Below, piece after piece: positions 46,211-54,838 of a DNA stretch of 64,000 nt. The DNA lies in contig NZ_VFPV01000003.1 in NCBI RefSeq assembly GCF_006716905.1, positions 738,125 through 802,124 on the forward strand, given 5' to 3'. Within the stretch, counting starts at the first letter, position 1. Each line of letters starts with the position of its first letter. A program made the position numbers and the translations under genes. The notes beneath the pieces are model-generated. The model was given only the letters and a program-made list of their open reading frames with translations, did not search any database and was not told the DNA's origin. This DNA comes from Acidovorax temperans (GTDB taxonomy: Bacteria; Pseudomonadota; Gammaproteobacteria; Burkholderiales; Burkholderiaceae_C).

Positions 46211-46266
46211 AAATGCCACCCAGCGCTTATCCATAAAGCGCTAGCAGCTACATTTTCAGGAGCAAA
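46211..46266. repeat. Palindromic repeat after the permease gene
   Basis: AATGCCACCCAGCGCTTATC, CATAAAGCGCTAGCAGCTAC, ATTTTCAGGAGC. Confidence 0.85.
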
Positions 46267-46339
46267 CAGTGGCACCCTCGGTGTGGGAGCAACGCCGCCG
46301 CTATACTTCGCGCCCCGTTGCTCCGCAGGACCGCCTGGC

Positions 46340-47392
46340 ATGCGCTTGACCGCTTTTTTCCACCCGCTGGCCACCCTTGCCAGCGTAACCATGCTGGCAG
46401 CCCTGTCCCTGGCTGGATGTGGCGGCACCACCCCCGCCCGGCCCGACGCGGGGACGCAGCCTGCTCTTTCCTCCTCCGCTCCCCCTGTCCGCATCGGCAT
46501 CGCCCTGGGCGGTGGCGCAGCCAAAGGTTTCGCGCACATTGGCGTCATCAAGATGCTGGAGGCCAACGGCTTTGCGCCTGCGGTGGTATCGGGCACCAGT
46601 GCAGGCAGCGTGGTGGGCGCGCTCTACGCCAGCGGCATGAACGCCTTCGAGATGCAGGAAAAAGCCGTGGCGCTGGACGAGGCCAAGATCCGCGACCTGC
46701 AGCTCTCGTCCGGCGGCCTGGTGCTGGGCCAGAAGCTCGAAGACTATGTGAACGAGCAGGTACGCCGCAAGCCACTGGAGCAGATGGCCAAGCCTTTTGT
46801 GGTCGTGGCCACGCGGCTGGAAGATGGCGAGCGCACCGTGTTTGCACGCGGCAACACCGGCCAGGCCGTGCGCGCATCGAGCAGCGTGCCCGGCGTGTTC
46901 CAGCCCGTCACCATCGGCAAGTACCACTTTGTGGACGGCGGCATCGTCAGCCCCGTGCCGGTGGATGCCGCGCGCCAGCTGGGCGCCGACATCGTGATCG
47001 CCGTAGACATCTCGAACAAGGCCCGGGGCCAGACGCCGGGCGACATGCTGGGCACGCTGGGCCAATCCATCGCCATCATGGGCCAAAAGCTCGGCCAAGC
47101 CGAACTGGCACGGGCCGACGTCATCATCCGGCCCCAGGTGCTGGACATTGGATCGGCCGATTTCAGCCAGCGCGCCAACGCCATCCTGGAAGGCGAAAAA
47201 GCCGCCTTGGCTGTGATGCCCCAGATCCGCGAACGCGTCGCCCAACTGCAGGCCGAGCGCGCCAAAGCCCAACGCGCGGCCGAGCAAAAAGCGGCAGAAG
47301 CCCAGCAACAGGCTTGCCTGGAGCAGCGCAGCAGCCTGCAAAAGCTGGTCGATATGGCCAGCCTGGGCACCTCCTGCACGCCTGCCAAGTAG
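46340..47392 (+). CDS. Patatin-like phospholipase lipoprotein (RssA-like)
   Basis: Ser-Asp dyad acyl hydrolase of 350 residues. The ATG at 46340 starts a lipoprotein signal with lipobox SLAGC, so it is probably anchored in the cell envelope. Patatin motifs: oxyanion GIALGGGAAKGFAHIGV, nucleophile GTSAGSVVGALYASG, and catalytic Asp in HFVDGGIVSPVPV. The C-terminal 60 residues (QLQAERAKAQRAAEQKAAEA) form a likely coiled coil. The longer open frame upstream overlaps the permease in another frame and is not used. No operon partner; separated from the transporter by a repeat. Confidence 0.88.
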   Translation: MRLTAFFHPLATLASVTMLAALSLAGCGGTTPARPDAGTQPALSSSAPPVRIGIALGGGAAKGFAHIGVIKMLEANGFAPAVVSGTSAGSVVGALYASGMNAFEMQEKAVALDEAKIRDLQLSSGGLVLGQKLEDYVNEQVRRKPLEQMAKPFVVVATRLEDGERTVFARGNTGQAVRASSSVPGVFQPVTIGKYHFVDGGIVSPVPVDAARQLGADIVIAVDISNKARGQTPGDMLGTLGQSIAIMGQKLGQAELARADVIIRPQVLDIGSADFSQRANAILEGEKAALAVMPQIRERVAQLQAERAKAQRAAEQKAAEAQQQACLEQRSSLQKLVDMASLGTSCTPAK

Positions 47393-47526
47393 GCCCAGCG
47401 GGGAGAACAGGCGCCGCCTGCCCCCTCCTACCAGCACCGTTCAGACCACATCAGGCCAGCGCAGACGCAAAGCAAAGAACTGCGGGCGGCGGCAAAAACA
47501 GCGGTGCGCCCATGCCCAGCCCTCAC

Positions 47527-47572
47527 GGGTAAACCCTCTGCGCAGGCCATTCACACAATTCATATGATGACC
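47527..47572 (+). promoter_or_regulatory. Two-box element upstream of the threonate-locus Bug gene
   Basis: GGGTAAACCC at 47527-47536 and TATGATGACC at 47563-47572, 36 bp start to start. The same pair (GGGTTAACCC, TATGATAACC) lies 35 bp apart before the GntP gene. Candidate operator and/or -10 region controlled by the adjacent FadR-type protein. Confidence 0.55.
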
Positions 47573-47614
47573 TTACTACATGACCAACTAACCACTCACA
47601 TCCTTTAGGGAGAC

Positions 47615-48601
47615 ATGCACATGCCACTGCAACCCACCAAACGCACTCTGATGAGAGCCACCGCCGGTGCCCTGTTGCTGCTGGCTGCCCCCCTGTCCAT
47701 GGCGCAGGCCTGGCCAGCGCGGCCGATCCGGCTGGTGGTACCGTTCCCGCCCGGCGGGCTGATCGACAACATGGCCCGGTTGGTGGGGAACCGACTTGCC
47801 CAGGAACTGGGCCAACCCGTGGTGATTGACAACAAACCGGGGGCCGGCGGCAATGTGGGGGCGGCCGAAGTTGCCCGCGCTCCCGCCGACGGATACACGC
47901 TGCTGATGGCATCGCCCGCGCTCACCATCAGCCCTGCCATCTACAAAAACCTGCCTTACCAGCCCTCGCAATTGGCTGCGGTGGCCCTGCTGGGCCGGGT
48001 GCCCAATGTGCTGCTGGTGAACCCGGCCTCGGGCATCGGAAAAGTGCAGGACCTTGTCGGCCGCGCCAAGTCAAAACCCGGGCAACTGAATTACGCATCC
48101 AATGGCAACGGCACCTCGCTGCACCTGAGCGCCGAGCTTTTCAAGCGCCGCAGCGAGACCTTTATCACCCACGTGCCCTACCGCGGCGCCGCAGCCGCCA
48201 TCACGGCCCTGCTGTCTGGCGAGGTGGACATGATGTTTGACAACCTGCCATCGGCCATTGGCCAGATCCAGGCAGGCAAGCTGCGCGCGCTGGCCGTGAC
48301 CACCGCCCAGCGCAGCACCGCTCTGCCCGATGTGCCCACGCTGGCAGAAGCTGGAATGGACGGCTTCAACGTGAGTGCGTGGTTTGGCGTGGCAGCACCT
48401 GCCGGGCTGCCCGCGCCTGTGGCAACCCGCCTGGCGGATGCGCTGCAAAAAGTCGTGCAGCAACCGGAAGTAGCTGCCGCGATGCAACGCCAGGGCGCCG
48501 ACCCCGCCTTCATGGATGCAGCCAGCGCTGCGGCTGCACTGAATGCAGACGCCGCGCAGTGGAAGCAGGTGGCGGCCTTCGCCAAGATACAGCTCGACTG
48601 A
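47615..48601 (+). CDS. Bug-type TTT solute-binding protein, threonate locus
   Basis: Periplasmic binding protein of 328 residues with GGGAGAC just before its ATG. The signal peptide ends PLSMAQ, then AWPARPIRLVVPFPPGGLID opens the Bug domain. GQPVVIDNKPGAGGNVGAAE, PADGYTLLMASPAL, HVPYRGAAAAITALLSGEV and LRALAVTTAQRSTALPDVPT are family landmarks. No TctA/TctB genes are adjacent. It stands before the regulator of the otn/ltn genes and shares promoter boxes with the GntP permease. It may recruit a remote permease, or sense the substrate. Specificity is inferred only from context. Confidence 0.9.
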   Translation: MHMPLQPTKRTLMRATAGALLLLAAPLSMAQAWPARPIRLVVPFPPGGLIDNMARLVGNRLAQELGQPVVIDNKPGAGGNVGAAEVARAPADGYTLLMASPALTISPAIYKNLPYQPSQLAAVALLGRVPNVLLVNPASGIGKVQDLVGRAKSKPGQLNYASNGNGTSLHLSAELFKRRSETFITHVPYRGAAAAITALLSGEVDMMFDNLPSAIGQIQAGKLRALAVTTAQRSTALPDVPTLAEAGMDGFNVSAWFGVAAPAGLPAPVATRLADALQKVVQQPEVAAAMQRQGADPAFMDAASAAAALNADAAQWKQVAAFAKIQLD

Positions 48602-48703
48602 CGCAGCAGCGACCCGCAAGCCCCCTGGGCGCAGACCAGCTTGCGGTACATTCATCGGGCACCCGCAAGGCTGCCCTGAATTGCCCCGCTCATACCTATT
48701 GCC

Positions 48704-49486
48704 ATGTCATCGTCTTTTGCCGCCATCAAGCCTGCCATCAAGCTCTCTGACCAAGTGGCCAGCGCGTTGGAGGCAGAGATCCGGGAAGGACGCATCCAGG
48801 CGGGTGACAAACTGCCCACCGAGGCCGCACTGGCGCAGCAGTTTGAGGTGAGCCGCACGGTGGTGCGCGAGGCGATTTCGCGCCTCAAATCGCTGGGCCT
48901 GGTGGATTCACGCCAGGGCAGCGGCGTGTACGTCAAAGCGCCGGGCATTGAGCCCCTGCACTTTGACCTGCCCCATGCCGCATCGCGCGAGGCAGTCATG
49001 CAAATTGTGGAAGTGCGCCGCGCGCTGGAGTCTGAAGTGGCCGAACTGGCAGCGCAACGCCGCAGTGAAGCCGATGTGCAGGCCATTCGCGATGCCATGC
49101 AGCGCATCAGCGACGCCGTGCAAGCCGGGCGCGACGGGGCCGAGGAAGACGTGGAATTTCACCGCGCCATCGCCCGCGCAGCGGGCAATCCTTTTTTGAT
49201 CAGCACGCTGGACTATCTGGCCCGGTTTCTTCAAGGCGCCACCCGCGTCACCCGGGCCAACGAGGCCCGGCGCTCGGACTTTGCGCAGGCAGTGACGCAG
49301 GAACATGAGCAGATCGTGCGGGCCATTGAATCTGGCGATGCGCGTGGGGCCCGCAACGCGGCCACCGAACACATGTGCAATGCACTGCGCCGCATTGAGC
49401 AAGCCGACATCACCTTCTGGGCGCAAGACGGTGCCCGGCTGGCGCAACCTCTGGTGGGCGAGACGCCGTCTTCATCCCGCGCCTGA
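48704..49486 (+). CDS. FadR-type GntR regulator of the threonate locus
   Basis: Protein of 260 residues with a GntR winged helix (LSDQVASALEAEIREGRIQA, LPTEAALAQQFEVSRTVVRE, AISRLKSLGLVDSRQGSGVY) and an FCD ligand domain (ALESEVAELAAQRRSEADVQ, EEDVEFHRAIARAAGNPFLI, QEHEQIVRAIESGDARGARN), with the His and Glu/Asp metal-site pattern. It lies between the Bug gene and the GntP permease, all on the plus strand. Two boxes conserved before both transporter genes are its likely targets. It probably responds to a four-carbon sugar acid or its keto derivative. Confidence 0.9.
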   Translation: MSSSFAAIKPAIKLSDQVASALEAEIREGRIQAGDKLPTEAALAQQFEVSRTVVREAISRLKSLGLVDSRQGSGVYVKAPGIEPLHFDLPHAASREAVMQIVEVRRALESEVAELAAQRRSEADVQAIRDAMQRISDAVQAGRDGAEEDVEFHRAIARAAGNPFLISTLDYLARFLQGATRVTRANEARRSDFAQAVTQEHEQIVRAIESGDARGARNAATEHMCNALRRIEQADITFWAQDGARLAQPLVGETPSSSRA

Positions 49487-49579
49487 ACCGCGCCCTGTCG
49501 GGCGTGTTACAGACGCCTGCAACTGCACACCTGCCGCAGAAGCCAGCCCCCCGCAGAGGTCGAGACCCACACCACTTCA

Positions 49580-49624
49580 GGGTTAACCCGTAACCAGACG
49601 TTGTTTTAAATTTGTATGATAACC
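49580..49624 (+). promoter_or_regulatory. Two-box element upstream of the GntP gene
   Basis: GGGTTAACCC (perfect palindrome, 49580-49589) and TATGATAACC (49615-49624). The pair matches the element at 47527-47572 in sequence and nearly in spacing. Confidence 0.55.
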
Positions 49625-49690
49625 ATATAAACACATCACAAAAGAGCCCTGCTGCGTGCACGGCCTTTTCCTCCCGGAGATACCCAGTCC

Positions 49691-51058
49691 ATGTCCACCC
49701 TCGCACTTCTCGGCATCGGCGCCGGCAGCATTGCCCTGCTCCTGTTGCTCATCATCCGCTGGCAGGTCCACGCTTTCGTGGCGATGATGCTGGTGAGCTT
49801 CCTCGTCGCATTTGCCACGGGCATGCCGATTAGCGACATCATCAGCACGCTGATTGCAGGCATGGGCGGCACACTGGGCTCGGTGGCCATCCTGGTGGCG
49901 CTGGGCTCCATGCTGGGGCGGATGATCGAGGTCTCGGGCGGTGCGGCCAGCCTGGCCAACCGCTTCACGCAGTTGCTGGGGCCCACACGGGTGCCCATGG
50001 CCCTGACGGCCGCTGCGCTGGTGCTGGCCATCCCGGTGTTTTTTGATGTGGGCTTCATCATCCTGGTGCCGATCGTCTACGGCTTTTGCAAGGCGGCGGG
50101 GGTCAACCCCATCAAGTTCGGCCTGCCCGTGGCGGGCATCATGCTGGCCGCGCACGTGGTGGTGCCACCGCACCCCGGCATCGTGGGCGGGGCAGCCATC
50201 GTCAAGGGTGACATTGGCTGGATCACCATCATTGGCCTGGCCATCTGCATCCCGCTGGCGGCGCTGGCGCAGGTCGTGGCAGGCTGGCTCAACCGCAAGG
50301 GCTACCCCATGCTGCCCACCACGGCAGAGCAGTTTGCGGCCTTTGGTACCAGCCAAGAAAGCACGGACTCCAAGGCACGCATCGCTCCCGGCGTAGGTAC
50401 CATCATGGCGCTGATCCTGATCCCGCTCGCTCTGATCATGGCGGGCACCACCGGTGCCACGCTGCTGCCCAAGGGCGACAGCCTGCGTAATGTGCTGGGC
50501 TTCATCGGCTCGCCCATCTTTGCGCTGATGGTGGCCGTGGGTCTGGCGATGTATTTGCTGGGCCGCAACCAGGGCTGGAACCGCGAGCGCACCAACGCCA
50601 TCATGGAATCTGCCCTGCCCCCCGCTGCCACCGTGATCCTGGTGACGGGCGCGGGTGGCGTGTTTGCCAAGGTGCTCACCGCCAGCGGCATTGGCGCGGC
50701 GCTTTCGCAAAGCCTCACCGCTACTCATCTGCCGCTCATCCTGCTGGCGTTCATCATTGCGCTGGCCCTGCGCGCTGCCCAAGGCTCGGCCACCGTGGCC
50801 ATCATCACCACCTGCGGCCTGCTGGCCGATGCGATGGCGGGTGGCGGGTATTCCCCCTTGCAAGTGGCGCTGCTCACGGTTGCCATTGGCTTTGGCAGCC
50901 TGGGCCTGTCGCACGTCAACGATTCGGGCTTCTGGATCGTGACCCGCTACCTGGGCCTGAGCGTGGGCGATGGCCTGCGCACCTGGACGGTGCTGACCAC
51001 GGTGCTGGGCTTGGCGGGTTTTGCCCTCACTGCCTTGCTGTGGATGCTGGTGGCCTGA
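49691..51058 (+). CDS. GntP-family sugar-acid permease
   Basis: Inner-membrane symporter of 455 residues with about 12-14 hydrophobic segments. MSTLALLGIGAGSIALLLLL opens the protein. ALVLAIPVFFDVGFIILVPI and GIMLAAHVVVPPHPGIVGGA are hallmark GntP loops, as are ALRAAQGSATVAIITTCGLL and LGLSHVNDSGFWIVTRYLGL. The family imports gluconate and related aldonates. Context (ltnD-otnK-otnC-otnI follow at 37 bp) points to L-threonate, D-erythronate or a similar four-carbon acid. It is the first gene of the catabolic operon. Confidence 0.92.
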   Translation: MSTLALLGIGAGSIALLLLLIIRWQVHAFVAMMLVSFLVAFATGMPISDIISTLIAGMGGTLGSVAILVALGSMLGRMIEVSGGAASLANRFTQLLGPTRVPMALTAAALVLAIPVFFDVGFIILVPIVYGFCKAAGVNPIKFGLPVAGIMLAAHVVVPPHPGIVGGAAIVKGDIGWITIIGLAICIPLAALAQVVAGWLNRKGYPMLPTTAEQFAAFGTSQESTDSKARIAPGVGTIMALILIPLALIMAGTTGATLLPKGDSLRNVLGFIGSPIFALMVAVGLAMYLLGRNQGWNRERTNAIMESALPPAATVILVTGAGGVFAKVLTASGIGAALSQSLTATHLPLILLAFIIALALRAAQGSATVAIITTCGLLADAMAGGGYSPLQVALLTVAIGFGSLGLSHVNDSGFWIVTRYLGLSVGDGLRTWTVLTTVLGLAGFALTALLWMLVA

Positions 51059-51095
51059 GTAACCGTCTTTTGAATTTCATTGAAGGACTGACAAC

Positions 51096-52010
51096 ATGAC
51101 CAAACCCACCGTCGGCATCATCGGCCTGGGCGCCATGGGCGCTGGCATTGCCAAGACCCTGCGCAACAACGGTTTCACCATCCACGTGTGCGACGTGCGT
51201 CCCGGCGTGGCCGATGCCTTTGTGGCAGACGGTGGCACGGCACACGCCACGACGGCGGCATTGGCGGCGGTGAGCGATGTGGTGGTGTCGGTGGTGGTGA
51301 ATGCCGCGCAGACCGAGAGCGTGCTGTTTGGCGACGACGGCAAGGGCGGTGCAGCCAGCGCCATGCGCCCCGGCAGCACGTTTGTGATGTGCTCCACGGT
51401 GGACCCGAACTGGTCGGTGGCGCTGGAGGCGCGCCTGAACGCCCTGGGCCTGCACTATGTGGATGCCCCCATCTCCGGCGGTGCCGCCAAGGCCGCGTCG
51501 GGCCAGATGACGATGATGACCTCGGCCAAGCCTGAGGCCTATGCCGCAGCGGGTGCGGTGCTCGAAGGCATGGCTGGCAAGGTGTACCGCCTGGGCGACA
51601 AGGCGGGCGCGGGCAGCAAGGTCAAGATCATCAACCAGCTGCTGGCCGGTGTGCACATCGCCGTGGCCGCCGAAGCCATGGCCCTGGGCCTGCGCGAAGG
51701 CGTGGAAGCCAGCGCCTTGTATGAAGTGATCACGAACAGCGCGGGCAACAGCTGGATGTTTGAAAACCGCATGGCCCATGTGCTGGCGGGCGATTACACG
51801 CCGCTGTCGGCCGTCGATATCTTCGTGAAAGACCTGGGCCTGGTGCTGGACACCGCACGCGCCAGCAAATTCCCCCTGCCCCTGGCGGCTACGGCGCACC
51901 AGATGTTCATGCAGGCATCGACTGCAGGCTTTGCCAAGGAAGACGACAGCGCCGTGATCAAGATCTTCCCGGGCATCACCCTGCCTGAAGGCAAGGAGAA
52001 AAAGGCATGA
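51096..52010 (+). CDS. ltnD: L-threonate 2-dehydrogenase (beta-hydroxyacid dehydrogenase family)
   Basis: NAD(P)-dependent oxidoreductase of 304 residues expected to oxidise L-threonate to 2-oxo-tetronate. The N-terminal Rossmann motif is VGIIGLGAMGAGIAKTLRNN. The substrate loop GLHYVDAPISGGAAKAASGQ and the catalytic Lys region DKAGAGSKVKIINQLLAGVH are intact. The C-terminal helical domain carries IFVKDLGLVLDTARASKFPL. The link with otnK, otnC and otnI on one transcript is the characterised LtnD context. The last 4 nt overlap otnK (ATGA). Confidence 0.93.
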   Translation: MTKPTVGIIGLGAMGAGIAKTLRNNGFTIHVCDVRPGVADAFVADGGTAHATTAALAAVSDVVVSVVVNAAQTESVLFGDDGKGGAASAMRPGSTFVMCSTVDPNWSVALEARLNALGLHYVDAPISGGAAKAASGQMTMMTSAKPEAYAAAGAVLEGMAGKVYRLGDKAGAGSKVKIINQLLAGVHIAVAAEAMALGLREGVEASALYEVITNSAGNSWMFENRMAHVLAGDYTPLSAVDIFVKDLGLVLDTARASKFPLPLAATAHQMFMQASTAGFAKEDDSAVIKIFPGITLPEGKEKKA

Positions 52011-53284
52011 CACGCGCACGTGCACTGTTGGGCTGCATTGCCGACGACTTCACCGGCGCGACCGACTTGGCCAACAACCTGGTGCGCGCAGGCATGCGCG
52101 TGGTGCAAGCCATGGGCGTTCCCACGGCGCCGTTGGATACCGAGGCCGATGCCATCGTGGTCGCGCTCAAGTCGCGCACCATTCCCAAAGAAGAAGCCAT
52201 TGCCCAGTCGCTGGCTGCGCTGCAGTGGCTGCAGGCGCAAGGTGCCGAGCAGATCTACTTCAAATACTGCTCCACCTTTGACAGCACGGCCGAAGGCAAC
52301 ATCGGCCCCGTGACCGATGCGCTGATGCAGGCCCTGGGCACCGACTTCACCATCGCCACGCCCGCCTTCCCCGACAACAAGCGCACCGTGTTCAAGGGCT
52401 ACCTGTTTGTGGGCGATGTGCTGCTGAACGAGAGCGGCATGCAGAACCACCCGCTCACGCCCATGACCGACCCCAACCTGGTGCGCGTGCTGCAGGCGCA
52501 AACACCCAGCCGCGTGGGCCTGATCGACCACAGCGTGGTCGCGCAGGGCGAGGCCGCTATCCGTGCACGCATCGATCAACTGAAGGCCGAGGGCGTGCGC
52601 ATGGCCGTGGTGGATGCGGTGTCCAACGCCGACCTGCTGCGCCTGGGCCCCGCGCTCAAGGGCATGCCGCTGGTCACCGCAGGCTCGGGCGTGGCCATTG
52701 GCCTGCCGGGCAACTTTGGCGTAGCCCCCAGCAACGAGGCAGCCCGCCTGCCCGCCGCGCAAGGGCTGCAGGCCATCGTGTCGGGCAGCTGCTCGGTAGC
52801 GACCAACCAGCAGGTCATGGATTTCATCAAGGCCGGCAAACCCGCTCTGGCCATCGACCCGCTGCGCATCGCCGCAGGCGTGGACGTGGCCGCCGAAGCG
52901 CTGGCCTGGGCTGAGGGCCACATCGGCCAGGGCCCGGTGCTGGTGTATTCCACCGCCGAGCCATCGGCCGTGCGCGCCATTCAGGGCAAACTGGGCTCCG
53001 AAAAAGCCGGTGCCATGGTGGAGGAAACCATTGCCGCCATTGCACGCGGCCTGGTGGAGCGCGGTGTGCGCCAGCTCATCGTGGCGGGCGGTGAAACTTC
53101 CGGTGCCTGCGTGCAGGCCCTCGACATCACGCAAATGCGCATTGGCGCGCAGATTGACCCCGGCGTGCCGTGGTGCCATGCCGTGGCACCCGACGCGAAG
53201 GACGGGCTGCACATCACGCTCAAGTCGGGCAATTTCGGCAGCACCGACTTTTTCACCAAGGCTTTTGCACAATTGCAGGCATGA
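52007..53284 (+). CDS. otnK: 3-oxo-tetronate kinase
   Basis: ATP-dependent kinase of the four-carbon acid sugar kinase (DUF1537) family, phosphorylating 3-oxo-tetronate at C4. It has 425 residues. The N-terminal domain has GCIADDFTGATDLANNLVRA, FKYCSTFDSTAEGNIGPVTD and ATPAFPDNKRTVFKGYLFVG (OtnK-typical). The C-terminal nucleotide domain has VSGSCSVATNQQVMDFIKAG and LIVAGGETSGACVQALDI. It overlaps ltnD and otnC by ATGA at both ends, a sign of tight translational coupling. Confidence 0.93.
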   Translation: MTRARALLGCIADDFTGATDLANNLVRAGMRVVQAMGVPTAPLDTEADAIVVALKSRTIPKEEAIAQSLAALQWLQAQGAEQIYFKYCSTFDSTAEGNIGPVTDALMQALGTDFTIATPAFPDNKRTVFKGYLFVGDVLLNESGMQNHPLTPMTDPNLVRVLQAQTPSRVGLIDHSVVAQGEAAIRARIDQLKAEGVRMAVVDAVSNADLLRLGPALKGMPLVTAGSGVAIGLPGNFGVAPSNEAARLPAAQGLQAIVSGSCSVATNQQVMDFIKAGKPALAIDPLRIAAGVDVAAEALAWAEGHIGQGPVLVYSTAEPSAVRAIQGKLGSEKAGAMVEETIAAIARGLVERGVRQLIVAGGETSGACVQALDITQMRIGAQIDPGVPWCHAVAPDAKDGLHITLKSGNFGSTDFFTKAFAQLQA

Positions 53285-53991
53285 CCTCACCCCCCGCCTT
53301 CATGGATGAGAGCCAGGCCCGCGACGAGATCTGCCGCGTGGGCCGTAGCCTGTTTGAGCGGGGCTATGTGCACGCCACCGCAGGCAACATCAGCGTGCGC
53401 CTGGCCGACGGCTACCTCATCACCCCCACCGATGCCTGCCTGGGCACGCTGCAGCCCGAGCGGCTGGCGCGCCTGGACGCACAAGGCCAGCAGGTGGCGG
53501 GCGACCGGGCCAGCAAGACCATTGCACTGCATCGGCAGATTTACGAGACCTCAGCATCGACAGCCTCCCCAGCGCGCTGCGTGATCCACACACACAGCAC
53601 GCACTTGGTGGCCTGTTCGCTGCAAGCCGACACCGCTGCAGACGGGGAATTGGCAGCGGATGCGCAATTGCTGCCGCCCATCACGCCCTACTTTGTGATG
53701 AAGGTAGGCCGCGTGCCGCACATCCCCTACCACCGCCCCGGCGATGCCGCAGCGGCAGCACTGGTGGCGCAGACCATCACCCGCTATGCCGCCCAGGGCA
53801 GCCCGGTGCGCGCCGTCATGCTGGCACGCCTGGGCCCCAATGTGTGGCACGACACGCCAGCAGCCGCCATGGCGGTGCTGGAAGAGCTGGAAGAAACCGC
53901 CCGCCTGTGGCTGCTGTGCCAGCCCCGCCCCACGCCACTGAGCGAGCCCCAGATTGAACAACTGCGCCAAACCTTTGGCGCGCAGTGGTAA
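53281..53991 (+). CDS. otnC: 3-oxo-tetronate 4-phosphate decarboxylase
   Basis: Class II aldolase/adducin-fold metalloenzyme of 236 residues that decarboxylates 3-oxo-tetronate 4-phosphate to dihydroxyacetone phosphate. The true start is the ATG at 53281, overlapping the otnK stop. [20 protein letters not shown] is the phosphate-binding region. The zinc ligands lie in [14 protein letters not shown] and a later His, and [20 protein letters not shown] follows. It works after OtnI and OtnK. Confidence 0.92.
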   Translation: MTSPPAFMDESQARDEICRVGRSLFERGYVHATAGNISVRLADGYLITPTDACLGTLQPERLARLDAQGQQVAGDRASKTIALHRQIYETSASTASPARCVIHTHSTHLVACSLQADTAADGELAADAQLLPPITPYFVMKVGRVPHIPYHRPGDAAAAALVAQTITRYAAQGSPVRAVMLARLGPNVWHDTPAAAMAVLEELEETARLWLLCQPRPTPLSEPQIEQLRQTFGAQW

Positions 53992-54025
53992 GGCCCTGCC
54001 TTCACCATCAGACAGAAAGACACCC

Positions 54026-54823
54026 ATGCCCCGCTTTGCCGCCAACCTGTCCATGCTCTACAACGACGTGGACTTTCTCGACCGCTTTGCCGCCGCTGCG
54101 CGCGATGGCTTCAAGGCGGTGGAGTACCTCTTCCCCTATGCCTACCCTGCGCAAGAACTGGCCGCGCGCCTGCAAGCCAACGGCCTGCAGCAGGTGCTGT
54201 TCAATGCACCACCCGGTAACTGGGACGCGGGCGAGCGCGGGCTGGCCTGCCTGCCGGGACGTGAGGCCGAATTCCGCGAAGGCATCGCCAAAGCCATCGA
54301 CTATGCCCAGGCCTTGCAATGCCCCCGCATCCATGTCATGGCCGGGCTGGTACCCCAGGGGGCCGATGCAGCCACCGTGCGCGCTACCTACATCGCCAAC
54401 GTGCGCTACGCCGCCGAGCAGGCTGCGCCGCACGGCATCCAGATCCTGCTGGAGCCCATCAATGGCCGCGACATGCCCGGCTTCTTCCTGAGCCGCCAGG
54501 ACCAGGCCCATGCGCTGATCGCCGAGATCGGCGCCGCCAACGTGAAGGTGCAGATGGACCTGTACCACTGCCAGATCGTGGAAGGCGACCTGGCCATGAA
54601 AGTGCGCCAGTACCTGCCCACCGGCAACGTCGGCCATTTCCAGATTGCCGGTGTGCCCGAGCGCCACGAACCCGATGTAGGCGAGATCAACTACACCTAC
54701 CTGTTCCAACTGCTGGACAGCCTGGGCTACGACGGCTGGATTGGCTGCGAATACCGCCCCGCGCGCGGCACAGCAGCCCACGCCACCAGCGACGGGCTGG
54801 GCTGGCTCAAGCCCTGGCTGTGA
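54026..54823 (+). CDS. otnI: 2-oxo-tetronate isomerase (hydroxypyruvate isomerase family)
   Basis: Sugar-isomerase TIM barrel of 265 residues from the ATG at 54026, interconverting 2-oxo- and 3-oxo-tetronate. It opens [20 protein letters not shown]. Metal-site Glu and Asp residues lie in [37 protein letters not shown] and [14 protein letters not shown]. It resembles Hyi, and a hydroxypyruvate isomerase label would be common, but the ltnD-otnK-otnC neighbours support the OtnI role. It is the last gene of the operon and converges with a phosphoesterase gene 15 bp away. Confidence 0.92.
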   Translation: MPRFAANLSMLYNDVDFLDRFAAAARDGFKAVEYLFPYAYPAQELAARLQANGLQQVLFNAPPGNWDAGERGLACLPGREAEFREGIAKAIDYAQALQCPRIHVMAGLVPQGADAATVRATYIANVRYAAEQAAPHGIQILLEPINGRDMPGFFLSRQDQAHALIAEIGAANVKVQMDLYHCQIVEGDLAMKVRQYLPTGNVGHFQIAGVPERHEPDVGEINYTYLFQLLDSLGYDGWIGCEYRPARGTAAHATSDGLGWLKPWL

Positions 54824-54838
54824 GGGAACGGGCGTATT

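Noticed and set aside
54026..54823. Hydroxypyruvate isomerase of glyoxylate metabolism, linked to purine breakdown.
   Set aside because: No glyoxylate carboligase or tartronate semialdehyde reductase is nearby, while ltnD, otnK and otnC are adjacent and translationally coupled, so OtnI fits better.
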